Source of the DNA: an uncultured bacterium
GTDB lineage: Bacteria; Planctomycetota; Phycisphaerae; Phycisphaerales; SM1A02
Reading direction: 5' to 3'
DNA: 39,483 bases
Assembly (NCBI GenBank): GCA_903911205.1
Contig: CAIWCL010000272.1
Location: 1-39,483, forward strand
The position numbers were made by a program, and so were the translations under genes. A model generated the notes under the pieces. That model made no database searches. It was not told where the DNA came from and saw nothing but the letters and a program-made list of their open reading frames with translations. Shown here one piece after another: positions 16,476 through 26,539 of this stretch (positions within the stretch are counted from its first letter, which is position 1; each line of letters begins with the position of its first letter).

Positions 16476-17444
16476 TTGGCTGATCGCGCGATGCGCGCCG
16501 AGCAATATCTCGCACCCGAAACTCTCGGGCAACTTGCTCCATTTGAATTACGCGCACGCATGATTGTCGAAGGCATCATGAGCGGAATGCACCGCTCGCC
16601 CTATCAAGGTCTTGCGGTCGAGTTTGCGGAACACCGCCAATACGCGCCGGGCGACAGCATTCGACAGATCGACTGGAAGGTCTTTGCGCGAACCGACAAG
16701 ATGTACGTCAAGCGCTTTGTGCAAGAGACAAATCTCGATGTGATCGTTCTTGTCGATCGTTCGAATTCGATGCGCTTTGGCTCACTGGCGATCAAACAAG
16801 GCTGGGGCGGCACAGACGCCTCGCGTGATGGTGGACGTTGGACAAAATTCGATCACGCGACAGCGACGGCGGCGGCACTTGCCTACGTCTGTCTCCATCA
16901 AGGCGATCGTGTTGGACTTGCGATCTTTGACGAAGAGATTCGTGCACAGGTGAAGCGATCGAGCCAGCGCGATCAATGGCGCGCGATGGTTGGACTCCTT
17001 GCTGGAGAAGCCGTGCAAGGAAAGGCGCAACTTGGTCGCTCGGTTGATCAAATGCTTGCGCGCGTCACCAATCGCGCACTCTTCTTCGTGGTGTCAGACT
17101 TTTTAATGCCGCTCGACGAGATTCGCGGTGCTGTTGCGCGACTCACGCACCGGGGCCACGACGTCGTACTCGCACAACTGCTTGATCGTCAGGAACTCGA
17201 GTTCTCCTTCGACACACCCGCACGATTTGAAGGTCTTGAAGGTGGTGAGGCGCTTGAGACCGATCCTCGTGCGGTCCGCGCTGCGTATCTCGATTTGATG
17301 CGCGAGCATGTTGAGGCAGTTGATCGCATTGCACGCTCATTCCGAGCAGACGCGATTCTCTCGAATACACACGAGTCGGTAGGTCCAGTCCTCGCAGCGC
17401 TGCTTGATCGTCGTATGGCGGTCGCGGGGAGGCGCGGCGGATGA
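16476..17444 (+). CDS. DUF58 domain protein (VWA-like partner of MoxR)
   Basis: The 322-residue protein starts with TTG at 16476, chosen because a near-perfect GGAGGA (16464-16469) stands six bases before it. DUF58 text is clear: IVEGIMSGMHRSPYQGLAVEF, then HRQYAPGDSIRQIDWKVFAR and KRFVQETNLDVIVLVDRSNSM. The last part holds the metal-ion-dependent adhesion motif DxSxS (DRSNS) of a von Willebrand A fold. DUF58 proteins accompany MoxR ATPases, and this one has no membrane segment, so it probably works at the cytoplasmic face as the link between the ATPase and the membrane proteins downstream. Its stop overlaps the next start (ATGA). Confidence 0.93.
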   Translation: MADRAMRAEQYLAPETLGQLAPFELRARMIVEGIMSGMHRSPYQGLAVEFAEHRQYAPGDSIRQIDWKVFARTDKMYVKRFVQETNLDVIVLVDRSNSMRFGSLAIKQGWGGTDASRDGGRWTKFDHATATAAALAYVCLHQGDRVGLAIFDEEIRAQVKRSSQRDQWRAMVGLLAGEAVQGKAQLGRSVDQMLARVTNRALFFVVSDFLMPLDEIRGAVARLTHRGHDVVLAQLLDRQELEFSFDTPARFEGLEGGEALETDPRAVRAAYLDLMREHVEAVDRIARSFRADAILSNTHESVGPVLAALLDRRMAVAGRRGG

Positions 17445-19921
17445 GTTTCTTGCATCCAGCACTCGCGTGGGCTGCAGTCGGAGCGGTTGCGCTTCCGATC
17501 GTGATTCACCTCCTCTTTCGCCGTCGTCGAGTGCCGGTTGATTGGGCGGCGATGGAGCTCTTGCGCGAGGCGATTCGCCGAACAAATCGACGACTTCGAT
17601 TTGAACAATGGTTGGTGCTTGTTTTGCGCGCACTCGCGGTACTAGCGGCTGGGCTTGCGATCGCGGTGCCGATGTTTGGAGATGCCGCGTTCAATGAATC
17701 ACGCGAGAAGACATGGGTTGTCGTTCTCGATAACAGTGCAACATCGGCGTTGACTGTGGGCACAGAGTCTGAGCTTGCACGACTCCGCGAGGAAGTTCTT
17801 GCAACAGTGGAAAGATCGCGTGCGACGGGCGATCGATTTGCGATCGTCTCGGCGGCGTCTGAGCCATCACTCATGCTCGCGCCAACGGCAGACTTCGCGG
17901 AGTTCGAACGCGTTCTCGCGCGCATCGAATCCACCGAAACTCCAGGTGATCTTGCTGGTGCTGTGAGTCTGGCGCGCGAGACCTCAGTGGATGTTGGTGA
18001 CGACGCATCGCGCATGCGCCGCGTTCTTGTTGCGAGCTCGTTCCGTCGCGGCACACTTCGTGAAGGTACAACACTGGGAGCGGATTCTTCGGCAGAGTCT
18101 GCGATCGATCCCACGCGTCGCGACGGTGAAAGTCCGCGGCAATCAGTGGACGCTGCGTCCAACCTGACGCCGATCGAGTACTTGGCCATTGCACCCGCGG
18201 TTGAGCTTCCCACTGATGTACGCATTGATCGCATTGAGACCCGAGCGTTACCTTCTGGCGGCGCTTTCCTTGTGCGCGCGGTCATTTCACGCGAGGGATT
18301 GAACCTTGATGCTGCGGAAACCACCGTGCGCGTGAAGGGTGAGTCCATGAACGCAGTTGCGCCTCGCGTTGTGCAGTGGGACGCGGGCCAATCAGAGTCG
18401 ACTGTGGAGTTCCAAGTCGTTCCGCGCGAGGGTGGTCATGATGTCAACGGCCGACGTCGAGAGATCGTTGTCTCGATCGACGACGATGTGCTCTCGGTAG
18501 GCAACACTGCGTACGCGGTCATTGATGTTCGTCAGGAGATCGAGGTTGCAGTCATCGGGAGGCGAACATCGCTCGATGGCGCTGATCTTGAGAAAGTGCC
18601 GGGCTCGCTCTGGATTGCACGCGCGTTGATGCCCGGATTGGGCGTGACGAATGGGATTCGCGTGCGCGAAATGGACCCAGCATCGTGTGACAGCCGCGCA
18701 TTGCTTGGAGTTGATGTTGTTGTCATTGCACGGCCCGATCTCCTTTCGCCATCATCCTGTGATGCGATTGGAGTATTTGTGCGTGAGGGTGGCGTTGCTG
18801 TGATTGTTCCAAATGGAGAATCGCTCGCGCAAACCTGGGGACCAACAACATTGACACGTCTTGGTGTGTCGATGCGCGTTGGACCGGAGGCGCGCGATTT
18901 CGAAACACCACTTCTCCTTCGGGACGAGCAACCATCATCAAGCCTTCTCGCTTCCATCGCACCAGAACTCCCCGCACTCTGCGCGCCTATTGAAGTTCGT
19001 CGCGCGATCACATTGGAAGGCGTGACTGGAGCTGAGGCGATCCTCGTCTTTGCGGATGGGACACCATTCGTTGTGGCGCAGTCACCAGTGCATCGTGAAG
19101 TGCAGACCAGTGGTGATGCAGGGACGCCATCGAGTGCGGTCAAGAAGGTCAACAGAGGGGGTTCGATTGAGCGCGGACTTGTTGTATGTCTTGCGGCGAG
19201 TCCTGAACTTTCATGGACAAATCTTCCCGTGAAACCACTGATGGTGCCGCTCTTTCAAGAGATTGTGCGGACCGGTATTGAGCTTGCACATGCGAGTGAT
19301 GAGGTTGCCGTTGGTGATCCATTGCGCACTGGAAGCAAGGGTGTCTTTCGTCTGTCTGACACCGCGCGTGCATCGAGTGCTCTTGAGATTGGCGATGACG
19401 GCGTTTCACTGACCGTCATCCCCACTTCTGGGATCTGGAAGAGCGACGAAGGATCATTGATCGCAGCGAATGTTCGACCCGCGTCGTTGGTACTTGCGCC
19501 AAATGCACGCGAATCGGTTCGTGCAGCATTTCTTCCGCTCGGTGGGGTTCGAATTGCAGAGTCTCCAGTCGAACGCTCGAGTAGTGGTGGGACTTCCCTA
19601 AACAATGTTTCAGGTGAACGAGCGCTTGAGAGTGACGCAATGTCGTCAGCTGACGTGTCATCAGTATCCGCGTCAGTATCCGCGTCAGTATCCGCGTCAT
19701 GGTCGAGTTTCTGTGCTCTCTCACTTTTGATTTTGGCACTCGCCCTCCTGCTTGCAGAAGGTGTCTTGAGTCGCATCTTTTCGCATGCTTCACTCGCCCG
19801 CGCGGGTGGTCGTGATGGTGGTATCTCGACGGTTGGAAGTATCCGTGCTCGTGCAACACCACCCTCGCGAACACATCAGTCATCTTCAACAACCGGTGTG
19901 GGCGTTGGAGGTCTGAAGTGA
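17441..19921 (+). CDS. BatA-like membrane protein with VWA-type region
   Basis: The 826-residue protein opens with the BatA N-terminal double-membrane domain: FLHPALAWAAVGAVALPIVI, then HLLFRRRRVPVDWAAMELL and a second hydrophobic helix LVLVLRALAVLAAGLAIAVP. A VWA-type strand follows with WVVVLDNSATSAL, a DxSxT form of the metal site. The long middle is predicted extracytoplasmic. Near the C-terminus a Ser-rich SVSASVSASVSAS stretch precedes a last membrane helix (FCALSLLILALALLLAEGVL). BatA-type proteins are partners of MoxR and DUF58. The gene overlaps both neighbours by four bases (ATGA before, GTGA after), so translation is probably coupled. Confidence 0.88.
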   Translation: MSFLHPALAWAAVGAVALPIVIHLLFRRRRVPVDWAAMELLREAIRRTNRRLRFEQWLVLVLRALAVLAAGLAIAVPMFGDAAFNESREKTWVVVLDNSATSALTVGTESELARLREEVLATVERSRATGDRFAIVSAASEPSLMLAPTADFAEFERVLARIESTETPGDLAGAVSLARETSVDVGDDASRMRRVLVASSFRRGTLREGTTLGADSSAESAIDPTRRDGESPRQSVDAASNLTPIEYLAIAPAVELPTDVRIDRIETRALPSGGAFLVRAVISREGLNLDAAETTVRVKGESMNAVAPRVVQWDAGQSESTVEFQVVPREGGHDVNGRRREIVVSIDDDVLSVGNTAYAVIDVRQEIEVAVIGRRTSLDGADLEKVPGSLWIARALMPGLGVTNGIRVREMDPASCDSRALLGVDVVVIARPDLLSPSSCDAIGVFVREGGVAVIVPNGESLAQTWGPTTLTRLGVSMRVGPEARDFETPLLLRDEQPSSSLLASIAPELPALCAPIEVRRAITLEGVTGAEAILVFADGTPFVVAQSPVHREVQTSGDAGTPSSAVKKVNRGGSIERGLVVCLAASPELSWTNLPVKPLMVPLFQEIVRTGIELAHASDEVAVGDPLRTGSKGVFRLSDTARASSALEIGDDGVSLTVIPTSGIWKSDEGSLIAANVRPASLVLAPNARESVRAAFLPLGGVRIAESPVERSSSGGTSLNNVSGERALESDAMSSADVSSVSASVSASVSASWSSFCALSLLILALALLLAEGVLSRIFSHASLARAGGRDGGISTVGSIRARATPPSRTHQSSSTTGVGVGGLK
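19661..19696 (+). repeat. three perfect 12-bp tandem copies in the BatA-like gene
   Basis: TCAGTATCCGCG occurs three times in frame and encodes the repeated Ser-Val-Ser-Ala element just before the last membrane helix. Confidence 0.9.
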
Positions 19922-22497
19922 CACAGACACACATGACGCAAGAGTGTTCCTTTGTGAGAGTGCAGCGGCCAATGCGGTCGGATTGGATTCGACGCCCCTC
20001 CTCTTCGTCGGCGCTTTCGTCCGCGTTTCTGTCGGTGTTTCTGCCGGTGTTCGTGTCGGTACCCGTGTTGGTGGTTTCACCAGTCTTTGCGCGCGACGAA
20101 GAGCGTTCCATGACACAGCGGATCGCACAAACGATCTTTGGGAGCGACGTACCAAGCGACGTTGACGCGATCCGTGTGATCTTCTCGCGCCCACTCCCCC
20201 TTTGGGGCTGGTTCCTCGTTGGCGTTGCAGCGTTTCTTGTTGGTTTATGGAGCTACCGTCGGATTTCTACAGGAGCGAGCAAGTCGTCACGTTTGTTGCG
20301 CGGTGTCCTGACTATTGTCCGTGCAACGACGCTCGTGCTCTTGGCGCTCCTTATCGCGGGACCAAGTTTGCGCTTTGAGCGAACACGTCTTGAACGTGAT
20401 CGTCTGATTGTGCTTGTGGACAGAAGCTTGTCGATGTCGATTCAAGATGGTCCGAACGGTGTGACTCGTGACGCTCAGGCGACAGCGATACTTGAAGAAA
20501 CACGTTCGACGCTCGAGAACATCGCGCGTACGAAAGACATTGATTTCGTCGGCTTTGCCGGCGGCGCCTTTTCACTGTTGCCAACACGCGGCCTTGAGCT
20601 TGCGAATGCTCGTCTGAATGAGAACTCAGAATCTGCAGCCACGACTATTCTTCCTGCACTCGGCGCGGCGAAGGGTGATCGGACAGATCTTGATAGCGCA
20701 CTTCGACAGGCGCTTGCGCGGGCAAGTGGACGTCCGGTGAGTGCAGTGCTTCTGCTGTCAGATGGGCGATCCGCGGTTCCGGTTTCCACAAATGTCTTGC
20801 GAGGATTTGAACGTGACTCTGTGCCGGTTCACGCAGTTGCACTTGGATCTTCGAAGCGACTTGGTGATGCAGCGATTGTCTCAGCGTCGATTCCTGCGCG
20901 TGCATTCGTACGCGACCGTGTTCCCGTGGAGGTTCGAGTTGATCGTGGCGGAGTGGATCGTGAACTCTCGGTGAGAATCATCGATACGGTGAGTGGTGTA
21001 GAGATCGCTCGGAAAGCTGTACCAAAGACAGAAGACGGCACAGAAGACGGCACGAAAGCAGGCACAGAAGTCGGTAGGGAAGTTTCAGTGGTGCTTGATG
21101 CTGTGAGTAATGACGCCGGCGCTCGGTCGTGGCGCGCGGAAATCGTGGCGGTAGAGCCAGATCTCGTGCGCGAGAACGATTCCCGAGAACTTGCTGTTGA
21201 GTTTGTCGATCGACCACTGCGCGTCCTTTACGTCGAAGGTTCGTCGCGATGGGAGTATCGATACTTCAAGAACCTCTTGATGCGTGAAAAGGATCTTGAG
21301 AGTTCGATCATGCTGCTTTCCGCGGATCGCGACTTTGCGCAAGAAGGCAATCTGCCAATCTCGCGTCTACCAAGAACACGCGATGAGTTCGCGAACTATG
21401 ACCTTTTCATCATCGGCGATGTTCCGAGTGGCTTCTTTTCGCCGGATCAGTTAGCGATTTTGAGAAGCGAGGTTGCGGATCGAGGCGCTGGACTACTCTG
21501 GATCGGCGGCGAGAGGAATACGCCGATGTCATGGGAGTCGACGGCGCTTGCAGATCTGCTTCCATTCAAACCACCATTCATGTTGGAAGCTCGCGTTGGC
21601 GCGAGCGTGATGGAGCCAACCGCTGCCGCAGCGCGTTTGGGTGTCCTCCGACTCACGGATGATGAAGATGGCTGGCCGGATGCATTCACAGATCGTTCGC
21701 TTCGATGGCCGCAGTTGCGATTTGTACAAGACATCCCGCGCGCCCGACTGAAGCCCACAGCAGAGGTCCTCGCTCTTGCAGAGGGTGTTGTGGTGGGCGC
21801 GCGTGAAGCAAGCCCTGCTGTATTGCGTATGCGGTTCGGTGCGGGTGATGTTGTGTATGTCGCGACGGATGAAATTTGGCGTTGGCGATATGGGCAAGGC
21901 GAGCGATATCCGGAGCGATTCTGGGTACCGCTCGTTCGACTTCTCGCTCGCGAAGCAATTGCACGCGGCGATGCGCGCGCGGAACTCACTGTTGCACCGA
22001 GTCGAGTGGTTCCTGGTGCATCGACCGTCGTGTCACTTCGCATCGTCGACGATGAGTCTGCAGAGCGCGCACCAGCGATGGTGCCTGTTGAAATTCGTGA
22101 TGAATCTGGAACTGCTGTTGCGAGTGTCGAGTTGACGCGCGATGGGGCGGATGCCAGCGCGATGTTCACACCTGAACGGACCGGTCGCTTTGTTGCGGTC
22201 GCTGATGATCCAGCGTTCGGACGAATCGAGACAGGTTTCGAAGTGGTCCGTGCGGACGATGAACTTCGACGTGGCGATACGGATCACGCTGCACTCGCGG
22301 ACCTCGCGAAACGCACCGGCGGACAATTGCATGACAGTGCATCGCTGCGTGGCCTGGCCGAACTCCTACCACTTCGTGCACGAGAAACCGACGAAAGTGT
22401 CGAACGCACGATTTGGGATACATGGATCGCGCTGACAGCGCTCCTTGCACTCCTTGCAATCGAGTGGTCGGGAAGGAGGTTGCTGCGACTCGTGTGA
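19918..22497 (+). CDS. membrane protein with VWA domain and amidotransferase-like fold
   Basis: The 859-residue protein starts with GTG at 19918, overlapping the previous stop. After a hydrophobic N-terminal segment built of FLSVFLPVFVSVPVLVV come two further membrane helices (LPLWGWFLVGVAAFLVGLWS and TTLVLLALLIAGPSL). A VWA domain follows with LIVLVDRSLSMSIQDG, a complete DxSxS metal site, and AVLLLSDGRSA. Around residues 440-560, LRVLYVEGSSRWEYRYFKNLL and GAGLLWIGGERN resemble the class I glutamine-amidotransferase-like domain often seen in such VWA proteins; I see no catalytic Cys in the GLLWIGGERN turn, so it is probably structural. A last helix (WDTWIALTALLALLAIEW) anchors the C-terminus. 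Confidence 0.86.
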   Translation: MTQTHMTQECSFVRVQRPMRSDWIRRPSSSSALSSAFLSVFLPVFVSVPVLVVSPVFARDEERSMTQRIAQTIFGSDVPSDVDAIRVIFSRPLPLWGWFLVGVAAFLVGLWSYRRISTGASKSSRLLRGVLTIVRATTLVLLALLIAGPSLRFERTRLERDRLIVLVDRSLSMSIQDGPNGVTRDAQATAILEETRSTLENIARTKDIDFVGFAGGAFSLLPTRGLELANARLNENSESAATTILPALGAAKGDRTDLDSALRQALARASGRPVSAVLLLSDGRSAVPVSTNVLRGFERDSVPVHAVALGSSKRLGDAAIVSASIPARAFVRDRVPVEVRVDRGGVDRELSVRIIDTVSGVEIARKAVPKTEDGTEDGTKAGTEVGREVSVVLDAVSNDAGARSWRAEIVAVEPDLVRENDSRELAVEFVDRPLRVLYVEGSSRWEYRYFKNLLMREKDLESSIMLLSADRDFAQEGNLPISRLPRTRDEFANYDLFIIGDVPSGFFSPDQLAILRSEVADRGAGLLWIGGERNTPMSWESTALADLLPFKPPFMLEARVGASVMEPTAAAARLGVLRLTDDEDGWPDAFTDRSLRWPQLRFVQDIPRARLKPTAEVLALAEGVVVGAREASPAVLRMRFGAGDVVYVATDEIWRWRYGQGERYPERFWVPLVRLLAREAIARGDARAELTVAPSRVVPGASTVVSLRIVDDESAERAPAMVPVEIRDESGTAVASVELTRDGADASAMFTPERTGRFVAVADDPAFGRIETGFEVVRADDELRRGDTDHAALADLAKRTGGQLHDSASLRGLAELLPLRARETDESVERTIWDTWIALTALLALLAIEWSGRRLLRLV
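21028..21075 (+). repeat. four 12-bp tandem copies in the VWA gene
   Basis: ACAGAAGACGGC occurs twice exactly, then in two diverged copies, and encodes TEDGTEDGTKAGTEVG between two domains. A looser 12-bp series also encodes the hydrophobic N-terminal segment at about 20026-20073. Confidence 0.85.
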
Positions 22498-22537
22498 CTG
22501 GATTGAACACCCGAACACACACGAAGCGGCAGGTGAT

Positions 22538-25500
22538 ATGGAGCAGCACGAATCAAACCCCGTGAACGAGCACGCACATCAAGTGCCTCAAGAAGGGAAT
22601 CCGCGTTCCCAACACGAACGATCAAAGGGCGCGCCATTTTCCAAGTTGACTCGAGATGTGCTTGCGATCGGGCGGCGCATGCGATTCTTGCTCGCGGTCG
22701 GTGCTTGGTCGACGTTTGCAGCGGTGTTCCTCTCACTTGTCGCCGTGTCTGCAGGCCTTGATGCCGCGATTCGGTTTCCATGGATCTTGCGACTCACACT
22801 GTTGCTTTTGATTCTCTTCGTCCTTTGGACACAGTTCAGACGTCGAGTGTTCCCTGCATTGCGTGTGACCGCGACTCCCGTGGAGGTTGCTGTACGTATT
22901 GAACGCATGCGGCCCGAGCTCGCAGGGCGCTTGGTGCCCGCAGTGGAGTTCGATCTTTCAGGGGCATCTGGTTCGAGTGTGTTGGCCCAACGCGCGGTTC
23001 GTGACGCTGAGGAGTGCGCCGCGGGTGCAGAACTTCAGAAGGTTGTTCGCTATAAGCCAACCGGATCACGTGTACTTGTCCTTTTGTGCGTGCTCGCTGG
23101 ATGGGTGTCCTTTTTCATTGTGACACCCCAGTCGGCGTCCATCGCATTGCGACGCATTCTGACTCCTTGGAGCGACGTCTCTTGGCCTGCGCGGACCGCT
23201 GTTGAGTCGCTGATTCAAGATGGAGTTGTCGCGGCGCGTGGTCGCCCATTTGCGCTGCGTGCTCGACTTGTGACCGGTGATTCAGATTCGGAACGCGTGC
23301 GCGCGTTGTATCGCGTCATTGATGGGAATACTGAAACACGTGATCCATCCAAACAGCCAAGCAAGTCTGTTTGGGAAGAAATTGTCCTCTCTCGACAACC
23401 CAATGGTGACTTCGAACGCCTTGTGGACACGAGTGGAGATGCTCTCGAAGTGCGATTTGAAACAAGCGATGCGACGACAGGCGTTGTTCGCGTTCGATTT
23501 GTCGACCCGCCGTCTCTTTCGAGCGCCACGGTTACGTTGAGTCCACCTGCCTACGCCGCCTCCATGTTGGCTGTTCGCAGCGAGGATTTGGGCAGCGGCA
23601 CTGACGCACGTTCGGTGGTGCGTGACCCAGTCCTTGAAGGGAGTCATGTTCGGATTGAAATGCAACTTAATCGCGAGGTTCCTCTCGGAAGCGGTAAGTC
23701 GAGCGTGCGGGTGATTGGGCGCGATGTGGATGTTGTGACAGATGTCGGTCGTGCCGATGGGGAGGTGAATTCGTCCACCACCACTCCTGCCGACGATGTT
23801 TCCGCAGCTCCTGGATCAACGTCGCGAAGTGTGGGTGGCGGGTATTCGCTTGAAGTTGACGAGGCGGATCCAACGCGATGGGTTGTGTCGGGACGTGCCA
23901 CTGAGCCCGTGCGTGTTGAGGTCACACTAGTTGATAGCGACGGTATTTCACAGGACGAGTCGATCGCATTTGCGTTTGACGTCATCGCGGATCGTGCGCC
24001 GACAGCGACATTGATGGAGCCCGAACAAGATGAGTCGGTACTCCCGGACGCTAGAATCGCGTTGCGCGCGGAGTCGCGTGACGATCTTGGGCTTCGCAGC
24101 GCTGGTATCGAGATCGCGACTCGGATTGGGAAGGACGGTGCGGACAGTCTTGTGTTGGAGGAGATTGCACCAGCGTTGCAGGCCGGTTCAAAGAATCGAA
24201 GTTCCGCACAGAATGACGCGGGCGCGAAAGTGATCGAGGCCGAGACCGAGCGGGTTCTTGATCTTTCGAAACTCTCACTGAAGGCAGGCGATGTTGTTCT
24301 GCTTCGTGCGTTCGCGGAGGATTTCCTTGATCGACATTTTGGTCGTCCTACGACAGCATCTGTCGTCGACTCAAACGAGATCGATGGGTCGGCGTCAGCA
24401 CTACCACAAGAAGATGGACGACGCGTACGAAGCGCGGCGAGACTGCTCCGAGTGGTTGGAGAAGATGAGTTCGAGCGACAGGTTCGATCTTCACTCGCTG
24501 GGGTGCGACGTGACGCGATGCGTCTCGATGAGCGCCAAGCGAAGGCGCGCGACATCGTGGAGCGAAACCCGCAGGATGATACGGCTCGCGATGCACAAGG
24601 CGCGGTGACAGAGGGACTCTCTCGAACCTCAGAGGCACTCAAGCAAATCAAGGCACGCCTTGAACGAAACGGCGAGGCTGAGGGTGTGCTCGCGGAGATT
24701 GCGCGTCAGGCTGATGAATTGGTTGAGGCTGCACAGTCGAAGAGTTCGCAAGCAAGCGCAAGTCTTGAACAGGCGAACAAAGCAAGTGCCGCTGAGCAGG
24801 CACGCCAAGCGACCACAGATGCCACAGAGGCACAGGAAGCCGTGCGTGAGGAGCTCGAGGATCTTGTTGGCCTGCTGGATCGAAATGAGGACGCGTGGGT
24901 TGCGCGAAAGCGACTTGATGAGCTCGCGAACAAAGTCAAACAACTGACGCGCGAAACCGATCAAGCAGCTTCACGGTCGAATGGCGAGTCGCGTGAGGAA
25001 TTGACAGCTGAAGCGCGAGCGGAGCTTGATGCGCTGGCGGAGCGCCAGCGACAAGCAGCGGAGGAGTCGGATCAGGTTGCACAAGATCTTCGGGATCGCG
25101 CGAAGGCGCTCGAACAAGCTGATCGTGAACAGGCAAAGGCGCTTGAGGAGGCTGCAAAGACTATTGAAGAGGGACGCGTTCGCGACGAGATGCAGCAAGC
25201 CGCAAGTGACGCGCAGCAAAATCGTTTGGAGCAGTCCAAGGGTTCTCAACAGCGCGCGAGCGACGCGCTTTCAAAGGCTGCCGAAGCGCTTGCGCAAGAC
25301 AATAAAGTTCGCGCGGAAGAGCTTGCACGCGAGCTCGAGTCGTTGGTTGAATCGATTCGTCGGCTTCTTGACGAGGCGGATGGTTTGCGTGGTGAACTTG
25401 TGAGTGTTGAAAGGGATGCGAATGCGGCGGCATCTGCTGAACGTGACGGCTTGGCGCGTTCGATCGGCATGCTCTCACAGAACACTCGTGGCACCGCGAG

Positions 25501-26539
25501 TGACGCGCGCTCGATGAGCCGCGAATCAGCTCGTGCTGCGCGATTCCTTGATGATGCCGCGAGCGATCTTGCGGCGGTCTCAAGCAAACTCAGGATTGAT
25601 CCATATCCACACAATGACGCAGAGAGCGCAATGGACGCCGCGCAGAAGGCGCTCGAGGCAGCGTTGACTGCGGCGGAAGAGGCACAGGAACGTGCGGAGG
25701 AACGTGCGGAGGAAGAGAAGCGAGATGAGTTGCTGGTGAAGTATCGCGACTTTCTGGAGCGCGAAGCTGCCATTCGTGGATCGACAGAACGGATTGTGTC
25801 AGCGGATGGTGGGCGGCTTGCACGTCGTGAGTTGATCGAGAGCCGTCGACTCGCGACGGTTCAAGAGGAGTTGCGCGGAGCGGTTGACGCTCTCCGGAAG
25901 TCTGAACTTGATATCCAGGACTCAGATGCGCTCACGGAGATGCATGACATCATCGATTCGGCTCTTCAAGACGCGAAGACGGGTTTGTCTGAAGGCAAAC
26001 CATCCGAAGCGCTTCCTTCCGTGGATGAGGCACTTGAAGCGCTGTCGACGATCGTTGCCGCGCTCGATGATGCCGGACAGCCGGAAGAAGACCGATTTGA
26101 GGAATCCGCAGGTGCAGACGGGTCAGGTGAGGGTGGTTCAGAGAGTGGTCCTCAAGGCGCAGTACCCCCGGTGGCGGAAATCAAGATTTTGAAAGGACTG
26201 CAGGAGTCGCTCGCGAGGCAAACGCGACGATTCGCGGAGGGGGCTGACGCCCTCGATGTTGTCACGCGGTCGCAGCGGCTTGCTGAGCTTGCGGCGAAGC
26301 AGCAACGGATTGTCGAACTCGGTTCAAAAATTGCCGACAAGATCGGCAGCAATCGTAGTCCCGAGATTGAGCCGACCAGTCAGCAAGAAGGCGATCCTCC
26401 TCGTGGAAACTCTTCTCGTCTCATGCCCAGAGGATCCGTGGACTTTCCGACGACTCGAGGGGTTGTCGACGAGAAGTTGTCGTTATCCCAGGGCGTTCTG
26501 TTGCGTGTTCGGGAGCCGTCCCAAGGAGAAGGCGAGTAA
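22538..26539 (+). CDS. DUF4175-like giant membrane coiled-coil protein
   Basis: From ATG at 22538 the protein has 1333 residues; AGGTGA lies very close before it, and the open frame upstream overlaps the VWA gene. Two membrane helices near the start (FLLAVGAWSTFAAVFLSLVA and ILRLTLLLLILFVLW) and a third (VLVLLCVLAGWVSFFIV) are followed by a beta-rich extracytoplasmic region (residues about 210-640). The C-terminal half is a very long Ala/Glu/Gln/Arg coiled coil from about 650 to 1100. This layout fits the DUF4175 type found beside MoxR-VWA genes in planctomycetes; that family name is given from memory of layout. It may form a rod or scaffold. The function is unknown. Stop and next start overlap by one base (TAATG). 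Confidence 0.75.
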   Translation: MEQHESNPVNEHAHQVPQEGNPRSQHERSKGAPFSKLTRDVLAIGRRMRFLLAVGAWSTFAAVFLSLVAVSAGLDAAIRFPWILRLTLLLLILFVLWTQFRRRVFPALRVTATPVEVAVRIERMRPELAGRLVPAVEFDLSGASGSSVLAQRAVRDAEECAAGAELQKVVRYKPTGSRVLVLLCVLAGWVSFFIVTPQSASIALRRILTPWSDVSWPARTAVESLIQDGVVAARGRPFALRARLVTGDSDSERVRALYRVIDGNTETRDPSKQPSKSVWEEIVLSRQPNGDFERLVDTSGDALEVRFETSDATTGVVRVRFVDPPSLSSATVTLSPPAYAASMLAVRSEDLGSGTDARSVVRDPVLEGSHVRIEMQLNREVPLGSGKSSVRVIGRDVDVVTDVGRADGEVNSSTTTPADDVSAAPGSTSRSVGGGYSLEVDEADPTRWVVSGRATEPVRVEVTLVDSDGISQDESIAFAFDVIADRAPTATLMEPEQDESVLPDARIALRAESRDDLGLRSAGIEIATRIGKDGADSLVLEEIAPALQAGSKNRSSAQNDAGAKVIEAETERVLDLSKLSLKAGDVVLLRAFAEDFLDRHFGRPTTASVVDSNEIDGSASALPQEDGRRVRSAARLLRVVGEDEFERQVRSSLAGVRRDAMRLDERQAKARDIVERNPQDDTARDAQGAVTEGLSRTSEALKQIKARLERNGEAEGVLAEIARQADELVEAAQSKSSQASASLEQANKASAAEQARQATTDATEAQEAVREELEDLVGLLDRNEDAWVARKRLDELANKVKQLTRETDQAASRSNGESREELTAEARAELDALAERQRQAAEESDQVAQDLRDRAKALEQADREQAKALEEAAKTIEEGRVRDEMQQAASDAQQNRLEQSKGSQQRASDALSKAAEALAQDNKVRAEELARELESLVESIRRLLDEADGLRGELVSVERDANAAASAERDGLARSIGMLSQNTRGTASDARSMSRESARAARFLDDAASDLAAVSSKLRIDPYPHNDAESAMDAAQKALEAALTAAEEAQERAEERAEEEKRDELLVKYRDFLEREAAIRGSTERIVSADGGRLARRELIESRRLATVQEELRGAVDALRKSELDIQDSDALTEMHDIIDSALQDAKTGLSEGKPSEALPSVDEALEALSTIVAALDDAGQPEEDRFEESAGADGSGEGGSESGPQGAVPPVAEIKILKGLQESLARQTRRFAEGADALDVVTRSQRLAELAAKQQRIVELGSKIADKIGSNRSPEIEPTSQQEGDPPRGNSSRLMPRGSVDFPTTRGVVDEKLSLSQGVLLRVREPSQGEGE

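Noticed and set aside
17506-18348. A minus-strand Ser/Arg-rich gene opposite the BatA-like gene
   Set aside because: Low-complexity Ser/Arg/Thr text is typical of antisense frames here; the sense frame has the BatA membrane domain.
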